Shown: positions 9,006 through 18,362, numbered from the stretch's first letter. The stretch is 64,000 nt of DNA from an uncultured Porphyromonadaceae bacterium (GCA_905198125.1 CAJKBH010000010.1:25188-89187); one strand, 5' to 3'. Numbers and translations are program-made. Notes: generated from the sequence alone by a model not told the origin.

Positions 9006-10031
9006 TCAGGTCATAATCTTGAAAATAAGTTCCTGTAAGAGATCGTATTCGTTGCCGAATGAACCGATGCCCTTGTTCTTGGCATCGAACTCGCGCAGGT
9101 GATGTATGGCGTTGACAGCCTTGGCAGGTGAATAGGTTCTCAATCCGGTTTTGTAATCTCCCAACGAATAGGCATTCTTGGCCTCCAGAGCAACCATAAG
9201 ACTGGAATCGTCTTTGCTTGGAAGGAAATGCGCCACCGTCAGTTTCGCGAAATAATTGAACAGCACCGACCCCGTTACGATAGTGGGATTGTTCTTGGGA
9301 TTGTTGCGGAAATACTTAATTATGGCACAGCACTTGGGATAATCACGGTTTATTACGGCCTTCAGAAGCTCCCAGTTGTTGTAGTCTTTCGATATTCCGA
9401 CGTTCTTCTCGACATCCTCGGGCGAGATACGTCCTTTGCCACCTTTGATCTGAATCAGTTTGCCAAGCTCACCGAACAACTTGCTCAGAGGTGCGCCGAT
9501 ATATTCGCACAGCATGGACACGGCCTTGTCGTCGATGCTGATCTTATGTTGCTGGCAGTAATCCTTCACGTAGGCCGGCAACTGATAGTCGCGCGGCGAT
9601 TCGGATTTGAAGACAATGCCCTCGCTTTTGGCGGCGGCTTTCTGCAGGTTGGCAGTGGCTGCCGTCTTTTCGCCCGTGAACGTTATGACCAGCACTGTGG
9701 TCATGTTGGGATTGGCCACATACTGCACGAACTTGTCCAGCTCGTTCTTGGCATTGGCCATAGCCTGCGATTCCTTAAGGATCACCAGCTTGCGGTCGGC
9801 CATGACGGGAAACTGCTGGGCGCAGTTCACAACCGATTCCGCAACGGTCTGGCTGCCGTAGTAGAGGTTGTAGTTAAAATCGCGGTCCTCCGGGGCCACG
9901 ACGCGCTTTTCCAGCTCGGCCACAATCAGGTCGATAAAATACGTTTCCTGACCTACAAGCACATAGACAGGATTGATTTTACCGGCACGTATGTCGGCTA
10001 TTATTTTTCTATAATCAGTTGCCGCTGCCAT
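9006..10031 (-). CDS. holA: DNA polymerase III subunit delta
   Basis: The 341-residue protein is the clamp-loader delta subunit, which opens the sliding clamp. The N-terminal domain begins with INPVYVLVGQETYFIDLIV, the degenerate AAA+ start of this family, followed by MADRKLVILKESQAM and, in the collar region, PLSKLFGELGKLIQIKGG. Length is normal. Its first 17 bp overlap the end of the CPBP gene upstream, so it is probably translated from the alaS-CPBP-holA transcript. Confidence 0.92.
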   Translation of the reverse strand: MAAATDYRKIIADIRAGKINPVYVLVGQETYFIDLIVAELEKRVVAPEDRDFNYNLYYGSQTVAESVVNCAQQFPVMADRKLVILKESQAMANAKNELDKFVQYVANPNMTTVLVITFTGEKTAATANLQKAAAKSEGIVFKSESPRDYQLPAYVKDYCQQHKISIDDKAVSMLCEYIGAPLSKLFGELGKLIQIKGGKGRISPEDVEKNVGISKDYNNWELLKAVINRDYPKCCAIIKYFRNNPKNNPTIVTGSVLFNYFAKLTVAHFLPSKDDSSLMVALEAKNAYSLGDYKTGLRTYSPAKAVNAIHHLREFDAKNKGIGSFGNEYDLLQELIFKIMT

Positions 10032-10878
10032 TGGGAATGCGTCTATTTGAGTATATGATGAACAATATGGTCAGGAGAGTGCAGAATATGAACCACCAGG
10101 GGATGCCTGATGTGTCGGTGATGTATTGTTCGAAATCGAACGAAGTGCCGTTGCGCCGGTTGATCCATTCGGTAACGACCACTATTGAATTGTTGATGCC
10201 GTGCAGCAGAGCCGGTGCCCAGATGGAGCCGGTGCGCCAGTACACGTAACCGAACATGGCGCCCAATAATAGACGCGGCACGAAACCGAAGAACTGGAAA
10301 TGCACGAAACTGAAGATTGCGGCCGCCGACCATATCGCCACAGCGGGGGAGAGACGTGACGCCATCATCATACGCTGGATGCCGGCACGGAAAAACATCT
10401 CCTCGGCCAGTCCGGTGAACAGCCCTACTATAAGGATGTTGACTATCAGACCTCCTACGGTTGTAGTGCTCATAATTGCCGCCGTGGCGTCGGCTCCGGC
10501 GTTTTCCCAATCGCGCAAAGTCTGTTCCAGACCCTTCATGCTGTCGGGAAACGAAATGTCGGCATTGTAATATATTATCTGAGCCATTGCCGGATAGGCT
10601 ATGACATACAGCACTAACATCCATCCCAGCGACCTGAGGGTGAGACTGCGGTCCATACCCATCATGTTCCATGGCCGTGCGGATGTCATAAGCCAGGACA
10701 GCATGGTGGGGAATATGAATACAAACAGACCCTGGATCACCGAAACCGTCAGGATGGAACAGCGTCGGTCCGGACCTATGGAATTGACTACATTCTGCGT
10801 CATTCCCATCAAAAGGAACATCACCACGAAGGAGAGTGCGAAAACTCCCCATCGTGATGATGCGTCAAATATCTTCAT
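10015..10878 (-). CDS. CPBP family intramembrane metalloprotease
   Basis: This 287-residue membrane protein has about eight hydrophobic segments and the CPBP (Abi/CAAX-protease-like) motifs: EEMFFR at residues 159-164, then FVHFQFFG and HGINN in the following helices, which supply the metal ligands. The ATG at 10878 was chosen because upstream residues read through the end of alaS. Members cleave or modify membrane-bound substrates; no substrate can be inferred. It is 34 bp after alaS and overlaps holA by 17 bp. Confidence 0.88.
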   Translation of the reverse strand: MKIFDASSRWGVFALSFVVMFLLMGMTQNVVNSIGPDRRCSILTVSVIQGLFVFIFPTMLSWLMTSARPWNMMGMDRSLTLRSLGWMLVLYVIAYPAMAQIIYYNADISFPDSMKGLEQTLRDWENAGADATAAIMSTTTVGGLIVNILIVGLFTGLAEEMFFRAGIQRMMMASRLSPAVAIWSAAAIFSFVHFQFFGFVPRLLLGAMFGYVYWRTGSIWAPALLHGINNSIVVVTEWINRRNGTSFDFEQYITDTSGIPWWFIFCTLLTILFIIYSNRRIPNGSGN

Positions 10879-10912
10879 TTTCAAATTATCCGTAATTTTC
10901 AGGGACAGCCGC

Positions 10913-13534
10913 TCAATCGAGATGCAGCAGTTCCAGAATCTTGTCTCCGGCCAGGGAGAGACCCGAAGCGTCCTTTCCGCCGGCCTGTGCGAAGAAAGGC
11001 TGACCGCCGCCGCCGCCCTTGATGCACTTGGCGGCTTCGCGTACAATCTGTCCGGCGTTGTAACCCTGCTTTACGATATCATCGCTGAGCGCCACGGTGA
11101 GCATCGGCTTGTCGTTCGACACGTTCAGGCCGATAAATACGGTAGATTCGGGGCTGAGCTTGCGGATATTGAACGCGATGTTCTTCACCACCTCGGGGAG
11201 ACGGACGCCGGGCAGCATCACTACCTTTACGCCGTTCTTGATCTTGGCGTTTTCGAGAGCCTCCTTGGTCAGCATCGCGGTGCGGTCCTCCATGAACTTG
11301 TTGACCTGTTTGCGCAGTTCGGCGTTTTCTTCGATAGACTTCTTGATGCCGGCAATCAGGTCGCAGGAGTTGCCCATCATTTCCTTCAGGCATGTCATGG
11401 TGTCGAACATATCGTCAATGGCTTTCTCCACTGACGCGCCGGTCACGGCCTCGATACGGCGGATACCGGCGGCAATGGAGCTTTCGGAGATAATGCGCAG
11501 CATACCGATATTGCCGGTGTTGGCCACGTGCGTACCGCCGCACAGTTCGACGCTGTCGCCGAAACGTATCACGCGCACCTTGTCGCCGTATTTCTCGCCG
11601 AACAGCGCCATGGCACCCATTTCGCGAGCCTCGGCGATGGGTACCTCGCGCGCTTCCTGCAGAGGCATGGCCTCGCGGATGCGGCGGTTTACGATATGCT
11701 CCACCTTACGCAGCTCCTCGGGCGTGACTTTCTGGAAATGAGAGAAGTCAAAACGAAGGATGTCGGGAGTTACCAGCGATCCTTTCTGCTCCACGTGTGT
11801 GCCGAGCACCTCGCGCAGTGCCTCGTGCAGCAGGTGGGTGGCGCTATGGTTGGCCGACGTGCGCTGACGCGCCTCGGTGTCAATCTTGGCGGTAAACTCA
11901 ACGTTTACGTCTGCCGGCATCTTCTTCACGAGATGCACCGCAGTGTTGTTCTCTTTCTTGGTGTCGAATATCTCGGTCCTGGTGCCGTCGGGAGCTATCA
12001 GCCAACCCTTGTCGCCTACCTGACCGCCCATCTCGCCGTAGAAGGGAGTGGACTCAAGCATGATCTGGTAAAACTCCTTGTTTTTCTGCTTTACGTTGCG
12101 GTAACGCAGAATGCGGGTCTTTACCTCTGTATTGTCGTAGCCTACGAATGTCTCGTTGCCGGGATTGACCTCGATCCAGTCGGAATTCTCTACGGAAGCG
12201 GCGTTGCGCGCACGGGCCTTCTGTTTGGCCATCTCGGCCTCGAAGCCCTCGATGTCTACGTCCATGCCGTTTTCGCGAAGGATCAGCTGCGTCAGGTCGA
12301 GCGGGAATCCGTAGGTGTCGTAGAGAGTGAAGGCGTCGGCGCCGCTTACCAGGGTCTTGCCTTCCTTGCGGGTCTTCTCCATGATGGAGTCGAGCAGCGA
12401 GATACCCTTGTCGAGCGTACGGAGGAATGCTTCTTCCTCCTCCTTGATTACCTTCTTAATGAGATCGGCCTGAGCAGGAAGTTCGGGATATGCGTCGCCC
12501 ATCTGAGCTATGAGAGTGTCGATGAGCAGATAGAGCAGCGGTTCCTTGCGGTCGAGGAACGTGTAGACGTAACGCACCGCACGACGCAGGATGCGGCGGA
12601 TCACATAACCGGCCTTGGCGTTGCCGGGGAGCTGTGAGTCTGCGATGGAGAAGGCGATGGTGCGCACGTGGTCGGCGGCTACGCGCATGGCCACGTCCAT
12701 CTTCTCGTCCACACCGTATTTCTTGCCGGTCAGTTCGGAAATCTTGTCGATCAGCGGGGTAAATATGTCGGTGTCGTAGTTCGACTGTTTGCCCTGCAGG
12801 GCCATGCAAAGGCGCTCGAAGCCCATGCCGGTGTCTATCACCTTGGCGGGCAGCGGCTCCAGATGGCCGTCGGCCTTACGGTTATACTGCATGAACACCA
12901 GGTTCCATATCTCGATTACCTGGGGATTGTCCTTGTTTACGAGCGAAGCTCCATCCACTTCATCGCGCTCCTTGTCGCTGCGCAGGTCGATGTGAATTTC
13001 AGAACAGGGACCGCAGGGACCCGTGTCGCCCATCTCCCAGAAATTATCGTGACGGTTTCCGTTGATGATGTGGCTCTTGGGCAGATGCTTCTCCCAGATG
13101 GCAGCGGCCTCGTCATCGCGCTCCAGACCTTCGGGAGCGTAACCCTCGAATACGGTGGCGTACAGACGCTCGGGATTGAGTTTCAGTATGCCCACGAGAT
13201 ATTCCCAGGCGAAGTCGATGGCCTCTTTCTTGAAATAATCGCCGAACGACCAGTTGCCAAGCATCTCGAACATGGTGTGATGATAAGTGTCGTGACCCAC
13301 TTCCTCAAGGTCGTTGTGCTTGCCCGACACGCGAAGGCACTTCTGGCTGTCGGCCATGCGCTTCGACTCGGGGACGCGGTTGCCCAGTATAATATCCTTG
13401 AACTGGTTCATGCCCGCGTTGGTGAACATCAGGGTGGGGTCGTCTTTCAACACCATCGGTGCTGACGGAACTATCTTGTGACCGCGCTCGCGGTAAAACT
13501 GTTTGAACGATTCGCGAATTTCCTTAGAAGTCAT
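10913..13534 (-). CDS. alaS: Alanine-tRNA ligase
   Basis: The full-length 873-residue class II synthetase charges tRNA-Ala and edits mischarged Ser and Gly. In order: catalytic domain (residues 1-250) with FTNAGMNQFKDIILG and FEMLGNWSFGDYFKKEAIDF; tRNA-recognition region; editing domain with HSATHLLHEALREVLGTHV and CGGTHVANTG (zinc ligands); C-terminal domain ending in a glycine-rich GGGGGQPFFAQAGG. It heads a leftward operon with the CPBP protease and holA, and is divergent from the M23 peptidase gene. Confidence 0.97.
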   Translation of the reverse strand: MTSKEIRESFKQFYRERGHKIVPSAPMVLKDDPTLMFTNAGMNQFKDIILGNRVPESKRMADSQKCLRVSGKHNDLEEVGHDTYHHTMFEMLGNWSFGDYFKKEAIDFAWEYLVGILKLNPERLYATVFEGYAPEGLERDDEAAAIWEKHLPKSHIINGNRHDNFWEMGDTGPCGPCSEIHIDLRSDKERDEVDGASLVNKDNPQVIEIWNLVFMQYNRKADGHLEPLPAKVIDTGMGFERLCMALQGKQSNYDTDIFTPLIDKISELTGKKYGVDEKMDVAMRVAADHVRTIAFSIADSQLPGNAKAGYVIRRILRRAVRYVYTFLDRKEPLLYLLIDTLIAQMGDAYPELPAQADLIKKVIKEEEEAFLRTLDKGISLLDSIMEKTRKEGKTLVSGADAFTLYDTYGFPLDLTQLILRENGMDVDIEGFEAEMAKQKARARNAASVENSDWIEVNPGNETFVGYDNTEVKTRILRYRNVKQKNKEFYQIMLESTPFYGEMGGQVGDKGWLIAPDGTRTEIFDTKKENNTAVHLVKKMPADVNVEFTAKIDTEARQRTSANHSATHLLHEALREVLGTHVEQKGSLVTPDILRFDFSHFQKVTPEELRKVEHIVNRRIREAMPLQEAREVPIAEAREMGAMALFGEKYGDKVRVIRFGDSVELCGGTHVANTGNIGMLRIISESSIAAGIRRIEAVTGASVEKAIDDMFDTMTCLKEMMGNSCDLIAGIKKSIEENAELRKQVNKFMEDRTAMLTKEALENAKIKNGVKVVMLPGVRLPEVVKNIAFNIRKLSPESTVFIGLNVSNDKPMLTVALSDDIVKQGYNAGQIVREAAKCIKGGGGGQPFFAQAGGKDASGLSLAGDKILELLHLD

Positions 13535-13583
13535 TTTGCTGTTATTTTAACCTTGGGGAGAGTGTCTATAAGAATCCGAATTG

Positions 13584-13591
13584 CAAAATTA
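13584..13591 (-). promoter_or_regulatory. Probable -7 element for alaS
   Basis: On the minus strand TAATTTTG matches TAnnTTTG exactly, 49 bp upstream of the alaS start. No good -33 TTTG is at the expected distance, so support is partial. It sits back to back with the promoter of the M23 gene. Confidence 0.4.
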
Positions 13592-13603
13592 GTCATAATT
13601 TAC

Positions 13604-13611
13604 TATTTTTG
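13604..13611 (+). promoter_or_regulatory. Probable -7 element for the M23 peptidase gene
   Basis: TATTTTTG matches TAnnTTTG and ends 15 bp before the start codon at 13627. TTGC at 13581-13584 is a weak -33 match at 19 bp. The leader would be very short. Confidence 0.4.
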
Positions 13612-13626
13612 CAAGAACTTAAGAAT

Positions 13627-14595
13627 ATGAGCCGCAATCAATATTATAAGTATAATCCTGAGACCGACAATTTTGAGCGCGTATTCCCGACCTTAAAACG
13701 GAGGATGACGGCGGCAGTCCGCTATATATTGGTGTCGCTTTTGGTGTGTGCGTGCCTGTTCGTGATATACTTTTCAATATTCGATACTCCCGGCGAGCGG
13801 CGCCTGCGCGAGGAGAACAGTTACATGAAGCAGCAATTCGAGATACTGAACCGCCGTCTGGACAATGCCCAGAACATGATAGAGCATCTGCAGAACCGCG
13901 ACGACAAGTTCTACCGCGTGATGCTGCAGATGGATCCCGTTGACCATACATGGCGCTATGCAGGTCTGAACAGCGACAAGCGCTATCGAGATCTTACGGG
14001 TATGAGCGACGGCGGCATAGTAAAGACCATGACGCAAAGCATGGATATGCTCGAACGCCAGATATACGCGCAGTCGTTGTCGTTCGACCAGATCAAGGAG
14101 GAGGCGGTGAAGCAGAAGGACAAAATCTCGCATGTGCCTTCCATACTGCCTGTTACTCTGAAGGATGTGACTATATCCAGCGGTTTCGGCAAACGCCGCG
14201 ATCCCGTAAGCGGAGAGATAAAGATTCATCCCGGCATCGACTTCGCGGCACGCGAGGGAACTCCGGTTTATGCCACTGCCAACGGCAAGGTCTCGACGGC
14301 ACGGCGTGCTAACCAATACGGCAATATGGTAGCCATAGACCACGGAATGAACTACCAGACACGATACATGCACCTTTCGCGGATAGAAGTAGAGAACGGT
14401 CAGGAGGTGAAGCGCGGCCAGATAATAGGGAGGGTTGGGTCCACGGGAAAATCGTCGGGACCCCACCTGCATTACGAGGTGAAGTTTCGCAGCGAACCGC
14501 AGAATCCTGCTAACTTCAATTTTATGGACATGACGCCCGAGGAATACGCCGACTTCGCGGCCAAGGCCGAAAGTGCAGGCGATGTGATGGAGTGA
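13627..14595 (+). CDS. M23 family metallopeptidase (LytM-type), membrane anchored
   Basis: This 322-residue protein has a cytoplasmic tail, one transmembrane helix (about residues 30-52), a coiled-coil stretch (60-95) and a C-terminal LytM domain. Zinc ligands are H201 and D205 (HPGIDFA) and H282 (HLHYE). Such proteins cut peptidoglycan cross-links or, when bound to partners, regulate wall remodelling in the periplasm. The ATG at 13627 was preferred to an in-frame TTG at 13609. A MerR regulator follows 13 bp downstream and is likely co-transcribed. Confidence 0.9.
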   Translation: MSRNQYYKYNPETDNFERVFPTLKRRMTAAVRYILVSLLVCACLFVIYFSIFDTPGERRLREENSYMKQQFEILNRRLDNAQNMIEHLQNRDDKFYRVMLQMDPVDHTWRYAGLNSDKRYRDLTGMSDGGIVKTMTQSMDMLERQIYAQSLSFDQIKEEAVKQKDKISHVPSILPVTLKDVTISSGFGKRRDPVSGEIKIHPGIDFAAREGTPVYATANGKVSTARRANQYGNMVAIDHGMNYQTRYMHLSRIEVENGQEVKRGQIIGRVGSTGKSSGPHLHYEVKFRSEPQNPANFNFMDMTPEEYADFAAKAESAGDVME

Positions 14596-14608
14596 CAACA
14601 GGTTAGGT

Positions 14609-14950
14609 ATGGAAGATCGGGAATTTGACAAAAAATATTATAAGATTCGGGATGTGTCCGCCATGCTGGACGTCCCGACGTCCACGTTGAGGTACTGGGA
14701 AACGGAGTTTCCCGAATGCGCTCCGCGACGCAGCGCCGCCAACCAGCGATACTACACGCCTGAGAATATACGGTGCTTACAGATAATCCATTATCTGCTT
14801 AAAGTGAAAGGCCTGCGTATGGAGGCAGCCAAGGAGCAGCTGAAGGCCAACCGCGAGAACATATCGCGCAACATGGAGATAATCGAGAAGCTGACCGAGA
14901 CCCGCAACGAGCTGCAGCAGCTCCTCGACGCGTTAAAGAAGCGCCGATAA
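14609..14950 (+). CDS. MerR family transcriptional regulator
   Basis: The 113-residue protein begins with a MerR winged helix-turn-helix (YYKIRDVSAMLDVPTSTLRY, then RYYTPENIRCLQIIHYLL) and ends in a short coiled coil (residues 80-110). It lacks an effector domain or metal-binding cysteines, so it cannot be assigned to metal or drug sensing. This short form commonly follows an M23 peptidase gene in Bacteroidetes (from memory). It overlaps no other gene and converges on the CYTH gene. Confidence 0.88.
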   Translation: MEDREFDKKYYKIRDVSAMLDVPTSTLRYWETEFPECAPRRSAANQRYYTPENIRCLQIIHYLLKVKGLRMEAAKEQLKANRENISRNMEIIEKLTETRNELQQLLDALKKRR

Positions 14951-14981
14951 TGACAAGCCACGGCGCATACCCGAACAAAAT

Positions 14982-15431
14982 TTATAACAGGGCAGCAATG
15001 TTGGAATTGTAATACCTCGGATCGCCGGTCACATTATCGCCCACGAACGGCGGCAATTCGTATTGTATGCCCGATTCCGGCAGTTCGATTTCTGCTGTCA
15101 CGAGTCCCGTCTTGCTCTCGAACTTGTCCACTTCCCACGTAAATCCGGCATACGGTACGATGTAACGGACCTTGTCTATTACGGGAGGCTCGCATAGCGA
15201 CAGCATCTCCTCGGCCTCGCACAGCGGAACCTCATACTCGAATTCCGGACGCGTGTCGCCATGATTCTTTCCTTTTACGGTTATGAATCCCTTGTCGTCG
15301 TATGTGCGCACACGCACCACGCGTTCCGGCACCCGTGACAGATACCCCTGACGGATATGGTGCGAAGCCATGCTCATTCCGACGTATCCGTCATCCTTCA
15401 CCAGATACTTATGTTCGATTTCCTTTCCCAT
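14982..15431 (-). CDS. CYTH domain protein (predicted triphosphatase)
   Basis: The 149-residue protein starts MGKEIEHKYLV, giving the ExExK signature of CYTH/TTM proteins, followed by strands rich in Arg, Lys and Glu (VVRVRTYDDKGFITVKGK, PEFEYEVPL, VTAEIELP) that line the phosphate tunnel. Single-domain bacterial members hydrolyse inorganic triphosphate. The ATG at 15431 was chosen over a TTG six bases upstream. TAAATTTG (15440-15447, minus strand) matches the -7 consensus only 8 bp before the ATG, so the transcript may be almost leaderless. Confidence 0.88.
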   Translation of the reverse strand: MGKEIEHKYLVKDDGYVGMSMASHHIRQGYLSRVPERVVRVRTYDDKGFITVKGKNHGDTRPEFEYEVPLCEAEEMLSLCEPPVIDKVRYIVPYAGFTWEVDKFESKTGLVTAEIELPESGIQYELPPFVGDNVTGDPRYYNSNIAALL

Positions 15432-15455
15432 AATCAATTCAAATTTAATAAATGA

Positions 15456-15487
15456 TTCGGAATTATCGAAAAAAAGGAGTAAATTTG
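15456..15487 (+). promoter_or_regulatory. Bacteroidetes-type promoter for rmuC
   Basis: TAAATTTG at 15480-15487 matches TAnnTTTG; TTCG at 15456-15459 is a 3-of-4 match to the -33 TTTG at 20 bp spacing. The start codon is 19 bp downstream. Confidence 0.5.
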
Positions 15488-15506
15488 CTGTATAAACATT
15501 GAAATT

Positions 15507-16919
15507 ATGATAGTGGATATAATACTTGCGGTGCTCTTAGCGGGCGCATTTGTAATCTGCATAGTGCTTTACCGCAATAATATGGAATATAACAGGCACA
15601 CGGCGGAAGCTACGAAGAATGCCGATAGGCTGCAACTTGAGCTGGAGAGCTATAAGGCTTCCGCAGAGCAGATACGTAAAAACGAGACGGAATCGGCGCA
15701 GATTAGGCTGAACGATTTGCGAAATTCGTACGAATCACAAATCCTGCAACTGAAGGAGTCGCACGATTCGCAGACAAATGAGATGCGCAAGTCGTATGAG
15801 TCGCAGATAGGGGAGTTGAAAATCACGCATCAGGCACAGTTGGAGCATGAGCGTGAAATGCTCGGCGAGAAGTTCAAGGCGTTGGCTGCAGATGTGCTTC
15901 AGGCCAATTCAACTGTGCTTGACCGTAATTCCCGTATTTCTCTCGAGGCCGTTCTGTCGCCGATGAAGACCAATCTTGAGGAATTCATCAAGAGTTATCG
16001 CGACACTTGCGACGGTGACAAGAAAGACCGTATGTCCCTGCTGGCCGAAATACAGAACCTGCATAAGCTGAACAGCGAAGTCAGCCGCGAGACGGGACGC
16101 CTCGCCACGGCTTTGAAAGGAAATACCGGCGTTCAGGGACGCTGGGGGGAGATGGTGCTGGCCAACATCCTGGAGCATTCAGGCCTGCAGGAGGGGAGAT
16201 GGTTCGTGACACAGGAATCCACTACCGTCGAAGGCGACCGGTTGCGTCCCGACGCCGTGATACATTGCCCCGGCAACCGCGACATAATCATTGACTCCAA
16301 GGTGTCGCTGACCGCATATCTGCAGATGCTTGAGGCCGATACCGAGGAGAAACGGGCACTGCTGGCCAAGGAACATCTCGCATCGGTCGAAAACCATATC
16401 AAGACGCTACGAAACAAGGACTATCAGAGCAAGATAGGAGCAAAGAAGGGGGATTTTGTGCTGATGTTCATGCCTCACGAGGGCGCTTATCTGACGGCCA
16501 TGCACACCAACCCCGACCTATGGATGAAGGCATACGACAGTCATGTGGTGATGGTGTCGCCCACACATCTTGTGACCGTGCTGCATCTTGTGGAGCAGAT
16601 GTGGCAGAGCGAGGACCAGACAGCCAACGCCGAGAAGATAGCGGAATGCGGCACAAAATTAGCCAACAGCATAGTGGCATTCCTCGAAGATCTCGATTCC
16701 GTCGGCAAGGGACTCAACAATGCCTTGAACAGCTACAACAGCGCCGTGAAGCGTTTCTCGACGGGCAACAACAATGTCACGACGCTTGCAAACAGACTCA
16801 GCAAGCTTGGTTTGAAAGCCAAGAAGCAGATTCCGGCCCGCTTCGTCACCGAATACGAGGAGCCGGACGACATCACGGCTCCCGGCGAACTCATCGATTT
16901 TGAGCCAGCCGATGCCTGA
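15507..16919 (+). CDS. rmuC: DNA recombination protein RmuC homologue
   Basis: This 470-residue protein has an N-terminal transmembrane helix (residues 4-24), a long coiled coil (30-125) and the RmuC nuclease-like core: KGNTGVQGRWGEMVLANILE, DAVIHCPGNRDIIIDSKVSL and MFMPHEGAYLTAM. RmuC limits DNA inversions at short inverted repeats in E. coli and carries a restriction-endonuclease-like core. Length is normal. The small HExxH gene starts 24 bp after the stop. Confidence 0.92.
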   Translation: MIVDIILAVLLAGAFVICIVLYRNNMEYNRHTAEATKNADRLQLELESYKASAEQIRKNETESAQIRLNDLRNSYESQILQLKESHDSQTNEMRKSYESQIGELKITHQAQLEHEREMLGEKFKALAADVLQANSTVLDRNSRISLEAVLSPMKTNLEEFIKSYRDTCDGDKKDRMSLLAEIQNLHKLNSEVSRETGRLATALKGNTGVQGRWGEMVLANILEHSGLQEGRWFVTQESTTVEGDRLRPDAVIHCPGNRDIIIDSKVSLTAYLQMLEADTEEKRALLAKEHLASVENHIKTLRNKDYQSKIGAKKGDFVLMFMPHEGAYLTAMHTNPDLWMKAYDSHVVMVSPTHLVTVLHLVEQMWQSEDQTANAEKIAECGTKLANSIVAFLEDLDSVGKGLNNALNSYNSAVKRFSTGNNNVTTLANRLSKLGLKAKKQIPARFVTEYEEPDDITAPGELIDFEPADA

Positions 16920-16943
16920 TCCAAAGCCTATTGTCGTAACCGG

Positions 16944-17291
16944 ATGAAAACAAAGGTGATAGAGACCAAATTGGTGCCGGAAGGGAAGGTAACGGCGATA
17001 ACGTTATTCGGGCTGGTGTTTACGCGGGACCGGAAACGCATAACGCCGGATATACTGAACCATGAGCTGATTCATTGTCAGCAACAGCTGGAATTGCTTT
17101 ATATTCCTTTCTTTATTCTATATGTGTTGGAATGGCTTATACATCTGTTAAAATACCGTGACTGGTGGAAGGCGTACGATGCCATTTCGTTCGAAAAGGA
17201 AGCCTACGCCAACGATGCCGACCATAATTACCTCAGACATCGAAAACCATACAGCTGGTTACGGTATTTTGGCAAAGTGCCGAAAATTTAG
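16944..17291 (+). CDS. Small membrane protein with an HExxH motif, function unknown
   Basis: This 115-residue protein has HELIH at residues 40-44, a hydrophobic helix just after it (about 50-70), and a downstream SFEKEAYAND segment. The spacing of HExxH and a later Glu resembles a minimal zinc metallopeptidase, but no peptidase family was recognised with certainty. It follows rmuC closely and may share its transcript. A consensus promoter for downstream sequence lies within its last codons. Confidence 0.6.
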   Translation: MKTKVIETKLVPEGKVTAITLFGLVFTRDRKRITPDILNHELIHCQQQLELLYIPFFILYVLEWLIHLLKYRDWWKAYDAISFEKEAYANDADHNYLRHRKPYSWLRYFGKVPKI

Positions 17292-17299
17292 TAACTTTG
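17268..17299 (+). promoter_or_regulatory. Consensus promoter now facing an efflux-gene relic
   Basis: TTTG (17268-17271) and TAACTTTG (17292-17299) are 20 bp apart, a perfect match to the Bacteroidetes consensus. The downstream region holds only fragments, so this is probably the surviving promoter of a lost operon. Confidence 0.65.
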
Positions 17300-17329
17300 C
17301 AGTGCAATTTATACAGAGTTGCGCCATAT

Positions 17330-17428
17330 ATGTCTGATATACAGAAAGAAGTATTCCATAATTGCCCTGTAGTTCCCAATTGGGGCTATCTTGAAAACTG
17401 GAAGAGCACAGCCTCCATTACACTCTGA
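17330..17428 (+). other. Short open frame, possible 5' stub of a lost gene
   Basis: A 32-codon frame starting ATG (MSDIQKEVFHNCPVVPNWGY...) follows the consensus promoter by 30 bp. It could be the surviving start of a regulator or efflux gene cut by deletion. No family was recognised. Bases 17429-17517 contain a weak inverted repeat around TCTCCGG/CCGGAGA and nothing else. Confidence 0.25.
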
Positions 17429-17517
17429 CGAACCAACGTTAGAGATAATCTCCGGTAGTAAAAGAAATAATCATTATCCGGAGAAATTTCAATAAGTCTT
17501 ACATTTAAAATACCATA

Positions 17518-18112
17518 ATGAACAATCATCGATTGCTCACAGGGTTGCTTGTCGTATCCCTGTGGAGCGGCGGAGTGTGTGTCATGGCCGGGAACCGGCA
17601 GGTCGTGACAATGGAAGAACTGTTCCGTATTGCCGAAACCAACAGCGCGCAATTACGTCCGTCGTTCACTAATTCCGCATTTCGGCAACAATCTTGGCGT
17701 CAGTATCTCGCAGGCGGTATACACAGGAGGCGCATTGACGGCAAGCGTGAAACTGGCCAAGCAGAAAGCTACTGCGGCCAATTATTCGACAGAAATGCAA
17801 CGGGACAATATAAGGCTTAAGTTGGCAGGGTTCTATCTTGACATCTACAAATACGACAACCTGCGGGAAGTCGTTGAGAACAACATAATCCAGGCCCGAC
17901 AGGTGTTGGAAAATATGAAGGCCCGATACGAGCAGGGAATGGCGTTGCAGAACGACATAACACGATACGAACTCCTTGTGTCCAACCTTGAACTGCAGCT
18001 TGTGAAAATCAACATTACGCTTACTATCCTGAACAGGAATCTTGTGGTGACGGCAGGACTACCCGAAAATACGGAGATCGTGCCCGACTCGACTATTTTA
18101 TACTATTACTGA
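17518..18112 (+). pseudogene. Remnant of a TolC-family outer-membrane efflux protein
   Basis: The first frame (from 17518) gives a signal peptide and VVTMEELFRIAETNSAQLRP, the start of a Bacteroidetes TolC-like protein. The frame is then lost near 17670. The frame ending at 18112 resumes the family at FGNNLGVSISQAVYTGG, and continues through DIYKYDNLREVVENNI and LQNDITRYELLVSNLEL to LPENTEIVPDS. About 70 residues between the two parts and roughly the last half of the protein are missing. The region therefore looks like a decayed gene with at least one frameshift and internal deletions. Confidence 0.75.
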
Positions 18113-18362
18113 TTTTAATCCCGACACCGCACATATACCTATGCAGGAGTTGTTTGGACTCGTGCAGACTCAGGCCCTGGTGGTGTCGATGAAGGAGATA
18201 TTCGGGTGGCTGCTGATAGTGGCCCTGTTGTCGCTGTTAATTATACTGTTGAGTTACAGCTCGCTGCGGCCTAATGCCATCTTCCCGAAGTGGAAGACGG
18301 TGCGTCGAGTGCTTCGGCATGTAGTCCGTATGACCCCTATTCGCGGTACTGCGAAGGGTTGA
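18113..18362 (+). pseudogene. Remnant of an EmrB-like MFS efflux pump, C-terminal end
   Basis: This piece reads LVQTQALVVSMKEIFGW, then a hydrophobic helix and SYSSLRPNAIFPKW, which matches the last transmembrane segment and tail of DHA2/EmrB-type drug efflux pumps in Bacteroidetes. In intact operons the order is TolC, EmrA, EmrB; here EmrA and nearly all of EmrB are gone, which joins two ends of a deletion. It is not expected to be functional. Confidence 0.65.

Noticed and set aside
11528..12637. A 369-codon open frame on the plus strand opposite alaS
   Set aside because: It lies fully antisense to a highly conserved gene, and its composition reflects the GC-rich third positions of alaS. 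No family resemblance.
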